Positions 35,909-44,094 of a DNA stretch of 64,000 nt are shown piece by piece. Location: the NCBI RefSeq assembly GCF_030209745.1, contig NZ_JARVRJ010000014.1, forward strand, positions 62,001 through 126,000, read 5' to 3'. Position 1 is the stretch's first letter, and every line of letters starts with the position of its first letter. The notes below the pieces were generated by a model, which saw nothing but the letters and a program-made list of their open reading frames with translations, was not told where the DNA came from and did not search any database. A program made the position numbers and the translations under genes. Source of the DNA: Arthrobacter sp. fls2-241-R2A-200 (GTDB lineage: Bacteria; Actinomycetota; Actinomycetes; Actinomycetales; Micrococcaceae).

Positions 35909-37420
35909 ATGACCAGATCGTGGCGCGATTGGCGCATCTCGGTAGTCCAAGGGGTGCGCCAGCCCGCAAGCGGGGCTGCAGGCGGTGCCATACTGGTCCT
36001 TCGGCTCGTATTCAACTCAGCCTTGAACTATGGTTTCGGGGTTGCGCTTGCCTGGTTTCTTACTGCGGAAAATTTCGGACGCGTTAGCGTCATGCAGTCC
36101 TTCTTCGGGTTGAGCTCTTTCATTCTGAACGCGGCGCTGCCCCCGATACTTGCCCGTCGAATGGCGCAGGCGGAGGACGGCCTGGAGGACGGCAGCGCCG
36201 CAACGTTCCGCTCTGCGCTTGTAGGCAATGCCGCATTGGGCCTAGCTCTGTTAGTCGGTCTGCTGGTAGCGCAGGGAGTCGCGGGAGTACCACTGCCGGA
36301 CGCAGGACCGATCGTTATCGGACTAGTCGCTTGCACGATACCGCTGATCGCCATTAACAATGTGTTCCTGGGCGCATTTCAAGGTTGCCGTCTGTTTGGC
36401 GGCATGGCTTTCGTTCAGTCAGTGGAAACAGCGATTCGATTCGTAGTGGGAGTGTCGCTGGGCGGGGTTCTGGGCTTGGGAGTGCCCGGAGTCGCACTGG
36501 CTTTCTTGCTCGGCTCCTTGGCTGCGACGCTAGGTGGACTCTTCGCGTTGGCGAGTCGAATCCCAAGGCGAGGACCCTTGGCTGCGTTCGCGACGTTCCG
36601 CCAGTCTGTCCCCATTGGTATCGGGATAATAGCCCTAGGTGTTGTGATGACGGTTGACGTGCTCTATTTATCTGCGTACGGGCCAGGGGGCAACGCCGCT
36701 GTAGCGGAGTACCAGGTCGCCAACATCTTGGCACGCGCCGTTTTCTTCGTCGGGATAACATTGTCCAGCGTAGTGTTTCCCTACCTGGCGCATCATGGTC
36801 CCGGCCCCGATTCTCATGCATGGTTCCTAGCTGCTCTGCGGTACGTACCTCTAAGCCTCCTGCCCATACAGTTCGCGTTAATTATCGCGCCGGAGCCGAT
36901 ACTGGCGATTGCCTTTCCGGCAAGTTATAGTCACGCCTCTTCTCTCGTCCGCGTTCTAGCGATCGGTGCGCTTGGTCTCCTGCTTGCCCAGATGCTTCTC
37001 CAGGCACTCGTGGCGCTCGGCGCAGCTAGGCAGGTTGCCGTCCGGGCGAGTCTGGCAGCGGCGACCGAGGTATTGGCCCTCTTCCTTCTGGTGCCGCGGG
37101 CCGGAGCAGCCGGAGCAGCAATTGCGTTCGGGATCGGCACCTGGGCGGCAACCGGCCTGTTGGCTCACGCGTACCTACAATTGCAGCCTCGGAAGGGTCT
37201 TCCACTGTCCGGACCTTTCCGACACGCAGTGGCGTTAGGCGGGATGCTGCCGGCATTGCTCATCGCCCGGCTACTGCTTCCCTTCCCGGGTATTCTGTTG
37301 ATCGGAATTGGCGTCCTCCTGCACTTGGTCACTGCGCGGATGTTGCGACTCGTCACTGACACGGACGTGCTACGCGCTCGGCAAGTTCTTGTAGGCCTAA
37401 CGCTTCGTAGGCGGCAGTAA
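35909..37420 (+). CDS. Polysaccharide flippase (Wzx/MATE-like)
   Basis: This polytopic transporter has 503 residues and about 14 helices, of the oligosaccharide flippase class. Its N-terminal pattern is typical: LVFNSALNYGFGVALAWFLTAENFGRVSVMQSFFGLSSFILNAALPPILAR. It moves lipid-linked glycans or related lipids across the membrane. ATG 35909 is chosen for the GGAGATGGGG ribosome site and for beginning the basic N-terminus (MTRSWRDWR). It is the last gene of the plus-strand surface block. Base composition is again lower in GC than the flanking core. Confidence 0.85.
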   Translation: MTRSWRDWRISVVQGVRQPASGAAGGAILVLRLVFNSALNYGFGVALAWFLTAENFGRVSVMQSFFGLSSFILNAALPPILARRMAQAEDGLEDGSAATFRSALVGNAALGLALLVGLLVAQGVAGVPLPDAGPIVIGLVACTIPLIAINNVFLGAFQGCRLFGGMAFVQSVETAIRFVVGVSLGGVLGLGVPGVALAFLLGSLAATLGGLFALASRIPRRGPLAAFATFRQSVPIGIGIIALGVVMTVDVLYLSAYGPGGNAAVAEYQVANILARAVFFVGITLSSVVFPYLAHHGPGPDSHAWFLAALRYVPLSLLPIQFALIIAPEPILAIAFPASYSHASSLVRVLAIGALGLLLAQMLLQALVALGAARQVAVRASLAAATEVLALFLLVPRAGAAGAAIAFGIGTWAATGLLAHAYLQLQPRKGLPLSGPFRHAVALGGMLPALLIARLLLPFPGILLIGIGVLLHLVTARMLRLVTDTDVLRARQVLVGLTLRRRQ

Positions 37421-37472
37421 CCTCGCACTCTCCGCCGACGCGGACCGATCCTTCCTGCAGGCATACGCAGGA

Positions 37473-37562
37473 TCAGCCCGTTTCGTGGGGTGGGAGATCC
37501 ACCCCGGTGCGCAGTTGGCCGAGTCGGTAGAACAGCCGGGTTGTATGGATCTCCGTGAGCAT
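37473..37562 (-). CDS. Possible 29-residue small protein
   Basis: A short frame starts at ATG 37562 (MLTEIHTTRLFYRLGQLRTG) and ends at TGA 37473-37475. It lies 11 bases after the next gene's stop on the same strand, with GCGAG close upstream. It reads like a real, balanced protein but is too short to judge. It could be the tail of a decayed gene. Confidence 0.3.
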   Translation of the reverse strand: MLTEIHTTRLFYRLGQLRTGVDLPPHETG

Positions 37563-37573
37563 CTCGCGGTTGG

Positions 37574-37777
37574 TTACCTCGCGGGGTGTTTCGCCCGGCG
37601 CGGCACGGTCGAGAGAGTCGTTTTAGCGTCGTAGAAGCGCCGTTCTACGTCGTTGCTTGGTCCCTGCAGGGCGGCTAAGACGTACGCGACGGCGCGCAGC
37701 TCCGGATCACGGTGCAGCTCTATCGGTACATCATGCAGGTTTAGGACTGCGGTAAGAGTAGCATCGGTGATGCTCAT
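37574..37777 (-). CDS. Small hypothetical protein
   Basis: A 67-residue protein starting MSITDATLTAVLNLHDVPIE. ATG 37777 has a good GGAAGGAG ribosome site 6-7 bases upstream, the main support. The predicted helical stretch (DPELRAVAYVLAALQGPSNDVERRFYDA) has no membrane segment or known motif. It sits in the junction region after the surface block. Confidence 0.5.
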   Translation of the reverse strand: MSITDATLTAVLNLHDVPIELHRDPELRAVAYVLAALQGPSNDVERRFYDAKTTLSTVPRRAKHPAR

Positions 37778-38254
37778 GGCGGACTCCTTCCTGGACACTT
37801 TGAATAGTAAGTATGCTGACGAATCTACGCAAAGGGAAGAGAGTTTTGGGAACCGTCCAACGCCACGGCCGGAGCACCCGACCACGTTCGAGCTCCTTCA
37901 TGGTGACACGGCTGGCACCTCCGATCCGAGGTTGTTGACCTGAGCCCGGTGTGTCACGGTGGCCGCCGCCTGCAGGGCACATAAATCGGTGGTGTGGCGG
38001 AGCGCGGGGACGAGCTGGAGTGTCAGACCTGGATTAACGACCTGCTCGGGTTAAGACGGGTCAGCAGAAGGCGGGGGAACGCGAGAACCGGGAAGCTGAA
38101 ACGGCCAGGACTCAGGAAGATGCTGCTCAATACCGGCGGCGACATCGTGGGTCTCTACCTCTCCCGTAGGACCACACCGGAGGCTTGATGCCGGGTCTGC
38201 GCCGGAGGCCCGACAAGCGGAGCTGGCCGCCCGGGCTCTAATTCACCGGAGCCC
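37778..38254. other. Intergenic junction, no supported gene
   Basis: About 480 bases between two minus-strand genes. A plus-strand 64-codon frame at 37994-38188 is strongly basic, starts at GTG without a ribosome site and matches nothing recognisable. I treat it as probably non-coding. No repeats, att-like sites or mobile-element remnants are obvious. Confidence 0.45.
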
Positions 38255-38842
38255 CTACCTGAGCCGAATCGCGTCAAGAAGAGCCGGGAACTTTGTGACG
38301 CCGTCTTCTGCCATGAAGTGTCCGGCTCCCGGGTAAACCTGCAGCCGCGCGTCCAGGCGCCGGGCGAGGTCATCGGATGCTTCAGGTGGTACGAAGGGGT
38401 CGGTCTCGGAGCGGATGACTGTTCGTTGCCCAATGCTCTTTGCTACCCGCTCAACGTCAACCTCCGATGCCAGGAAGCCATCGAGTTCCGGCAGTGCTTC
38501 CAGCGGGTCCGTGAAGCCGGCCACCAAGACCAGGCCGCCCAGTTCCCACGGCTCAGGCAGCGCCGCGAGTGCTCGGAGGGAGGTGACCGCCCCAAGTGAA
38601 TGTGCCACAACTACCGTTCTCGCATCGGGCACACCCAGCGCCGAGCTGACAGCGTCCTTCCATGCTCCCTTGTCAGGAGAGTCCGGATCGGGGAGAGGAA
38701 CCACGGTGACTGCTTTGCCCTCAGCTTCGAGAACCCTCTGGAGCCAGGGAAACCAGTTTGCATCCGGCGAAGATTCATACCCGTGGACAATGACGACGCG
38801 CTGGACGGTTCGGCCCGGGACCTTGCTGACTGATGCGGTCAT
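38255..38842 (-). CDS. RBBP9/YdeN-type alpha/beta hydrolase
   Basis: This is a small serine hydrolase of 195 residues. Its nucleophile elbow is VVVAHSLGAVTSL (Ser after the His); the acid is in SETDPFVPPE and the catalytic His in YPGAGHFMAEDGVTKFP near the C-terminus. The N-terminal VVIVHGYESSPDANWFPWL is the typical oxyanion strand. The natural substrate of this family is unknown. ATG 38842 is preferred because TAGAGT lies 8 bases upstream (leaderless); GTG 38848 would add two codons. Confidence 0.88.
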   Translation of the reverse strand: MTASVSKVPGRTVQRVVIVHGYESSPDANWFPWLQRVLEAEGKAVTVVPLPDPDSPDKGAWKDAVSSALGVPDARTVVVAHSLGAVTSLRALAALPEPWELGGLVLVAGFTDPLEALPELDGFLASEVDVERVAKSIGQRTVIRSETDPFVPPEASDDLARRLDARLQVYPGAGHFMAEDGVTKFPALLDAIRLR

Positions 38843-38877
38843 AGCCACATACTCTATAGCTCAGCGAACCTCTGGGC

Positions 38878-39498
38878 TTACCTTCCCTGTCCACCTTGGC
38901 CACGCCAAGGCCGGCCCCCTGTGAGACCAGCAAGGGCGGCGCCGGCAACGAACAGCCCGCCCAGCGCCAGCAACCCGGCACCCGCCACAGTCTTCCCAGT
39001 CCTTCCCGGGGGCTGCGGATAATTGGTGGCTCCAGCCGGCGCCCCTGACGGGGCGATGGCAGGTGACTCGGTGGCGGGTGCGGCGGCAGTGACTGCAGCG
39101 GTAGGCCCCACAGGAGCCGCGATGGCAGGAATCGGCGTGGCGCCGGTCTGCGGGCCTACCTCGGGCACGGAGGCAGTTGGACGGGACGTAGCAGGCACAG
39201 CGGGAGCCACAACGGGGGCTTCCTGCGCAGGTACTGCCACCGGGGGTGCTGCCGGGCCACGGGTCGCTACTGCAGGGGACGCCGCTGCTGGAGACGCCGC
39301 CGGGGTTGCAGTTGCTTTGGTTGTTGGGCCCGGACGCGGCTGGGTAGACGGACTTTGGCACGCCCCTGGAACGACCGTGAGAACACCGCAGTCCTGTGCC
39401 AGGGCCGGCGAGAGTCCCATGGCCAAGGTCAGCGTCAGGACGGCAAGCGAGCAGCCGACGGCACGGAGGACGCTCACCTGAAACAGCGACGCGGACAT
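38878..39498 (-). CDS. Secreted Ala/Pro-rich protein with C-terminal anchor
   Basis: This 206-residue protein has a clear signal peptide (VLRAVGCSLAVLTLTLAMG...ALA, cleavage near residue 34). Two Cys follow (QDCGVLTVVPGAC) and then a long Ala/Pro/Thr-rich linker. A C-terminal hydrophobic helix (KTVAGAGLLALGGLFVAGAAL) and a short basic tail follow. The end resembles an LPXTG-like anchor layout but has no LPXTG motif. It is probably a surface stalk protein. Function unknown. Confidence 0.7.
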   Translation of the reverse strand: MSASLFQVSVLRAVGCSLAVLTLTLAMGLSPALAQDCGVLTVVPGACQSPSTQPRPGPTTKATATPAASPAAASPAVATRGPAAPPVAVPAQEAPVVAPAVPATSRPTASVPEVGPQTGATPIPAIAAPVGPTAAVTAAAPATESPAIAPSGAPAGATNYPQPPGRTGKTVAGAGLLALGGLFVAGAALAGLTGGRPWRGQGGQGR

Positions 39499-39620
39499 TT
39501 CAAGGCAACCTCGTTTCCCTCCGCAAGCCGGTGATCATCACCATGCTACCGAGACGCGAGTGAGAGCTCGGATAGGCGCGGCGGCACCTATTGACGCTGG
39601 CGAGGGGAAACTCAGGACAC

Positions 39621-39917
39621 ATGAGATCCATGGCCACCTCACCCGTCACCGCCTTCAACCTCAAGCGGCCCTGCGGGGACTGTCCCTTCCGCACCGACCA
39701 CGTCCCGTTCCTGTCGCAGGAGCGCGCTCAGGACATCGCTGACGCACTGCACGCTGACGTTTCGTTCCACTGCCACAAGACACTCGACGCAGATGAAGAG
39801 GGCGACACCCTGGAGGTCACCGCCGCATCCAAGCACTGCGCCGGGGCGATGATCGTCCTGGATCACGAGGACCGGCCCAACCAGCTGATGCGCATCGCCG
39901 AACGCCTCGGCCTCTAG
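39621..39917 (+). CDS. DUF6283-like Cys-rich small protein
   Basis: A 98-residue protein with conserved Cys/His residues that could hold zinc: RPCGDCPFRTDHV near residue 15, VSFHCHKTLD near 46 and HCAGAMIVLD near 71. It is of the actinobacterial/phage DUF6283 type, function unknown. ATG 39621 or 39630 may start it; no strong ribosome site distinguishes them. Its stop overlaps the end of a minus-strand frame. Confidence 0.7.
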   Translation: MRSMATSPVTAFNLKRPCGDCPFRTDHVPFLSQERAQDIADALHADVSFHCHKTLDADEEGDTLEVTAASKHCAGAMIVLDHEDRPNQLMRIAERLGL

Positions 39918-40141
39918 GGCATCCTGCCTTGGCAGCGACGACCCAAAGACCCCCATGAGACGGTCCAGCCAATTGTCCCTGCAACAAGCAGGATTCCTCC
40001 GCTTCCTCGCCTGTCCACGGGGACCCATGAACGCCGACCCGCGGCCAGGGTATACAGCCCGGTCAGCATCACAACGAAGAAGATGATCCCGAGCCACAGA
40101 AGGAACGTATTGAAGATGGATAACGCTGCCCGGAAACTCAG
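39914..40141 (-). CDS. Possible small two-helix membrane protein with CTG start
   Basis: A 75-codon frame on the minus strand encodes two good membrane helices (FNTFLLWLGIIFFVVMLTGLY; GGILLVAGTIGWTVSW) separated by a basic loop (AAGRRSWVPVDRRGSG). The only start that includes the first helix is CTG 40141, without a clear ribosome site; a GTG/ATG pair lies inside the helix. It ends over the last bases of the convergent gene. This may be an intact gene using a rare start, or a 5'-truncated relic. It also explains most of the 400-base gap here. Confidence 0.4.
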   Translation of the reverse strand: MSFRAALSIFNTFLLWLGIIFFVVMLTGLYTLAAGRRSWVPVDRRGSGGILLVAGTIGWTVSWGSLGRRCQGRMP

Positions 40142-40317
40142 AGAGTGTCAGATCACGAACTTGACCTCGAGACAGGCTGCGGTGGCGAAATGACCGGTCG
40201 GTCTTAGACATTCCAACCGTCGCGCCTGACAGCGCTTGACCGCTTGAGGTGGGAAGATACTCTGCGTCCTACAAACGCTTGAGGACAGAATCGCCGCCCG
40301 CCGTACACATAGGACCC

Positions 40318-41061
40318 ATGACTTTCTCCCGCAAACGCCTTGTTCTGTTCGCCGCACTGATTATTGCCGCACTCGTGGTCGTCGGTTTCCTTTACGCCAA
40401 CTCCCAGAAGACCCGCAGTGCTTCGCCGAAGGCTGCAGCCACCGCAGCCCCGTCCTCTCCGGCCGACGGCGAGGACAGCTCAGCGGATTCGGCGCCGGCC
40501 GCAGGGACCGCCCCTTCCGTTTCAGCGGTCCCGGCGGGACCGCTTCCCGGCACCGCGGCGGACGTGAGGGTCGTGCATTCACCGGACAAGGTCGCCATCG
40601 ATGAAAACCTCGTCGCCGGCCAGTGCGAGGTGCGCACCGTGGACGCGCCGGCCGGGCTGTACCTGCCAGACCCGGCCTGCACCCCCGGCGCTGTGGACCC
40701 CGCCGTCACGCAGGACAACCTGGGCTCCACGATCTGCAAGTCCGGCTACACGAACACCGTGCGGGCCCCCTCCTCCGATACTGACAAGATCAAGGCCCTG
40801 AGCCTGACCCAGTACGGCCAAACCCGTGCGTCCTCCACTGAGTACGACCACCTGATTTCGCTCCAGCTGGGCGGTACCAATGCTGTCTCCAACCTGTGGC
40901 CGGAACCGAACCGGGTCGGCGCCCCGGGCACCACCAACCCGAAAGACGCCGTCGAGACCAAACTGAACAAGGCCGTGTGCTCGCACAAAGTCGCCCTCGC
41001 CGCAGCCCGGAAGGCGATCGCGACCAACTGGGTCACCGCTGTCAAGGACCTCGGACTCTGA
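40318..41061 (+). CDS. Exported HNH-nuclease-like protein
   Basis: This 247-residue protein has an N-terminal membrane anchor (residues ~4-25, RLVLFAALIIAALVVVGFLYA) and an Ala/Ser/Pro linker. It also has a C-terminal domain with ICKSGYTNTVRAP and STEYDHLISLQLGGTNAVSNLWPEPN. The DH...LxLGG...NLWPE pattern is an HNH/His-Me-finger nuclease core. Cys pairs suit an exported disulfide-bonded protein. It could be a secreted DNase for nutrient use or competition. ATG 40318 has AGGA upstream. Confidence 0.75.
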   Translation: MTFSRKRLVLFAALIIAALVVVGFLYANSQKTRSASPKAAATAAPSSPADGEDSSADSAPAAGTAPSVSAVPAGPLPGTAADVRVVHSPDKVAIDENLVAGQCEVRTVDAPAGLYLPDPACTPGAVDPAVTQDNLGSTICKSGYTNTVRAPSSDTDKIKALSLTQYGQTRASSTEYDHLISLQLGGTNAVSNLWPEPNRVGAPGTTNPKDAVETKLNKAVCSHKVALAAARKAIATNWVTAVKDLGL

Positions 41062-41141
41062 ACCCCTCGATGTTCACATCCCCAGCAATCGTCAGTAGGC
41101 TTAGTACTACATGCTCTCAGGTCAACGCGGAAGGCATCATC

Positions 41142-41453
41142 ATGACTGAGCAGAACCTCCCTGACGATGAGCTGGACGTTGCGCAGGAGGACCCTTTGAC
41201 GTCAGACGAGGCTGTCTCGGGTGAAGAGGAAGACTTCCTGAGCGACGGGAAGACGCGGGAACAAGCCGCCCAGCCGCTTACCCGCCTCGGGGACGAGCGG
41301 GCCAAGCCGGACACGCCCACACTTGAGGAAGCAGCAGCAGACATCGATTTCGGTGAAGCCCCCACCGGACGGGAAGCGGACGCCAGCGACGAAGAGGAAG
41401 AATTCGGCGGGTCACCGCTCAGTGAGTTCGAGCCCGACGACCTGGAACATTAG
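41142..41453 (+). CDS. Acidic disordered hypothetical protein
   Basis: A 103-residue protein very rich in Asp/Glu (DDELDVAQEDPLTSDEAVSG; DASDEEEEFGGSPLSEFEPD), probably disordered, with no hydrophobic core. ATG 41142 follows GGAAGG. Low-complexity acidic proteins of this kind are common in Arthrobacter and have no assigned role. It lies between the HNH-like gene and selO. Confidence 0.55.
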   Translation: MTEQNLPDDELDVAQEDPLTSDEAVSGEEEDFLSDGKTREQAAQPLTRLGDERAKPDTPTLEEAAADIDFGEAPTGREADASDEEEEFGGSPLSEFEPDDLEH

Positions 41454-41543
41454 CGGGACTGCCCGCCCGAGTACCGATTGCTGGCCCAATTCGCGGCAAC
41501 GAATGGGCGAATCATCTCCAAATCACAGCGAGAAGGATGAACC

Positions 41544-43009
41544 ATGACGGCAGCAGCCGAGTCCACTGTCACTATTGACGGCCGTTTCGCCCGCGAACTG
41601 CCCGAACTCGCCGTCCCTTGGCAGGCCGAGGAAGCGCCGGGCCCCGAGCTCCTCGTGCTGAACGAGGCCTTGGCTAAGGACCTGGACCTCGACCCTGAGT
41701 ACCTGCGCAACCTCGAAGGGGTGCGGCTCCTGGTCGGGAACCACGTTCCCGACGGTGCCACGCCCGTGGCACAGGCCTACGCCGGCCACCAGTTCGGCGG
41801 CTATTCGCCCTTGCTCGGCGACGGACGCGCCCTACTTATGGGTGAGGTTACCGATCGCGCCGGACGCGTCGTCGACATCCACCTGAAAGGTTCGGGCCGC
41901 ACGCCCTTCGCCCGTGCGGGAGACGGCCGGGCAGTCCTCGGGCCTATGCTGCGGGAGTACCTCATCAGTGAGTCGATGCACGCGCTGCGCATCCCCACTA
42001 CCCGCTCGCTGGCCGTCGTCGCAACGGGGAGGCAAGTCCGCCGCAGCACTATGCTGCCCGGCGCGGTCCTGGCACGGGTAGCGGGCAGCCACCTGCGCGT
42101 TGGTAGTTTCCAATATGCCCGGGCAACTGAAAACATGGACCTGCTGAAACGGCTGGCAGACCATGCCATCAGCCGGCACTACCCGCAGGATGCCGAGGCG
42201 GAAAACCCCTACCTTGCATTGCTCTCGTCCGTCGGCGCTGCACAGGCAGCCCTGGTGGCGCGCTGGATGCTGGTGGGATTCGTGCACGGGGTCATGAATA
42301 CGGACAACATGACCATCTCGGGGGAACCATCGACTACGGCCCGTGTGCGTTCATGGACGCGTTCAATCCTGCCGCCGTCTACAGTTCCATCGACGTCAGC
42401 GGACGCTATGCCTACGCCAATCAGCCTGTGCTGGCCGAATGGAACCTTGCCCGCCTTGCCGAGGCCATATTGCCGCTCATCCACGAGGACCAGGAGAAGG
42501 CCGTGGCTCTGGCAATGGAGGCGCTCGGCGGGTTCCGCGAAAACTATAGCAAAGCCTGGTCCGAAGGTATGAAGGCCAAACTCGGCCTTGCAAGCGGCGC
42601 AAAAGAAGACATTGCCGCGTCCAGTCTGGTCGATGACGTTATTGCCATCCTGAAAGACGGCCCGGTGGATTACACCCTGTTCTTCCGGCGCCTGGGCAAG
42701 GCCGCCCGCGGAGACCTCGGTCCCGTGCACGGGATGGTCCTTGACCTTGCGGCCTTTGACGCCTGGGCGGAGCGGTGGCTTGCGCTTGAACCCGACGCGG
42801 AACTGATGGACAGTGTAAACCCGGCGTATATTCCCCGGAACCACCTCGTGGAAGAGGCGCTTGCAGCGGCTACGAATGGAAAGCTTGCTCCGCTGCACGA
42901 ACTTCTCGTGGCCGTCACCGAGCCCTTTACCGAGCGTCCCGGCCTGGAACGATACGCGGAGGGCGCGCCGGAGGATTTCGGCAACTACTCGACTTTCTGC
43001 GGAACCTGA
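41544..43009 (+). pseudogene. selO: SelO protein adenylyltransferase with a one-base deletion
   Basis: SelO (YdiU/UPF0061) is a pseudokinase-fold enzyme that AMPylates proteins. The first frame, ATG 41544 behind AAGGATGAACC, carries [40 protein letters not shown] and [10 protein letters not shown]. The second carries [11 protein letters not shown] and continues to NYSTFCGT at 43009. The join needs one extra base at about 42325-42327 (GGGGGAACC where GGGGGAAACC would read through). With it restored the protein would be 488 residues, the normal length. All motifs are otherwise intact, so recent mutation or a sequence error is likely. Confidence 0.9.
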
Positions 43010-43024
43010 CCTGGCCGAGGAACT

Positions 43025-43369
43025 CTAAAAACCAGGACGGAGGTTCTTGCCGGTCCATGCGACGTCGGACGCGTTCTCCACATCGAACGGTTCGACCAAT
43101 GTCAGCCGTACCGTCCCTTAGTTTTTGCTGAATCTGTTCCTCGAGGTGATCTCTTCGCGCCAGGCGGGCCAGGGATGGCCGGGCTGCGCTGGCCCTTCCA
43201 CCCCGGTAGCCGGCAACTCCTGAACCAAGGCCGGCATCGGCGCCCGGGACGTGACCATTCGCCGCTGTAGCGCGTCGAAGTCCTTACGGAATTCGTACAC
43301 TTGCCCACTTGGTGCCCGCAGCGCGTGCCGAGGCACCTTCGCGTACCTATGCTGAAAGCGTGACCACAC
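43025..43369 (-). pseudogene. Small minus-strand ORF interrupted by an in-frame stop
   Basis: From GTG/ATG around 43369 a frame reads (MWSRFQHRYAKVPRHALRAPSG; WPAWREEITSRNRFSKN) to TAA at 43118-43120. The same frame then continues with protein-like sequence (GTVRLTLVEPFDVENASDV...GKNLRPGF) to TAG at 43025. If the first stop is a mutated Tyr codon the product would be ~114 residues. No family is recognised. It overlaps the response regulator start by 10 bases in the opposite direction. It fills most of the 350-base gap between selO and the response regulator. Confidence 0.4.
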
Positions 43370-44094
43370 ATGCGGCGGTATCGGCGGATCCGGGAAACCG
43401 TCGGATCCTTTTGGTAGAGGACGAACAGACCATCGCCGATGTTGTGCGCGGATATCTCTTCAAGGCCGGATTCCAAGTGGATGTCGCGGGGGACGGGTTC
43501 ACCGCGCTGGCCCTGGCAGCGGAACGTAAACCGGACTTGGTGATCCTGGACAGGATGCTTCCCGGCTTGGACGGAGTTGAGGTGTGCCGGCGGCTGCGCC
43601 TGAGCATGACCGTCCCGGTGATCATGGTGACCGCCCTGGGGGCAGAAGAAGATCGCGTCCTGGGCTTGGAGATGGGTGCTGACGACTACGTCACCAAACC
43701 CTTCTCACCCCGGGAACTGGTCCTGCGGGTGAAGTCCGTATTGCGCCGGAGCATCAAGGATTTCGCGCCTGAACCTCCGGTGGAAGCCGGCGGAATCGAA
43801 CTCGATCCAGCGGCCCGCACGGTCAAGCATCACGGCACGCCCTTGGCCCTGACCGCCCGGGAATTCGATCTCTTGGCATTCCTCATGCGGCGGCCAAACC
43901 AGGTATTCAGCAGGGAAGACCTCATCAAGGCCGTGTGGGGCTGGGACTTCGGAGACCTTTCCACGGTGACGGTGCACGTTCGCCGCTTGCGGGAAAAAAT
44001 TGAGGTCAACCCCACCAAGCCCGAACTCATCAAGACCGTGTGGGGCGTCGGTTATCGCTTCGAGGCGAAAGGATCCGGGCATGCAGGGCAATGA
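43360..44094 (+). CDS. OmpR/PhoB-family response regulator
   Basis: This two-component regulator has 244 residues. The receiver domain starts at RRILLVEDEQTIADVVRG; the phosphoacceptor is Asp64 (VILDRMLPG), the conserved Lys is Lys113 (YVTKPFSPREL). The C-terminal winged helix contains PLALTAREFDLLAFLMRRPNQVFSREDL and TVHVRRLREKIE. GTG 43360 is preceded at 6 bases by TATGCT (a leaderless -10) and lacks a good ribosome site. Its stop lies 14 bases inside the sensor kinase gene. Confidence 0.92.
   Translation: MTTHAAVSADPGNRRILLVEDEQTIADVVRGYLFKAGFQVDVAGDGFTALALAAERKPDLVILDRMLPGLDGVEVCRRLRLSMTVPVIMVTALGAEEDRVLGLEMGADDYVTKPFSPRELVLRVKSVLRRSIKDFAPEPPVEAGGIELDPAARTVKHHGTPLALTAREFDLLAFLMRRPNQVFSREDLIKAVWGWDFGDLSTVTVHVRRLREKIEVNPTKPELIKTVWGVGYRFEAKGSGHAGQ

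Noticed and set aside
37994..38188. 64-codon basic ORF
   Set aside because: GTG start without ribosome site, low-information basic composition; kept only as a note in the intergenic entry.
43083..43097. TCGAACGGTTCGA palindrome as another SOS box
   Set aside because: The half-sites are separated by one base instead of four, so LexA spacing is wrong.
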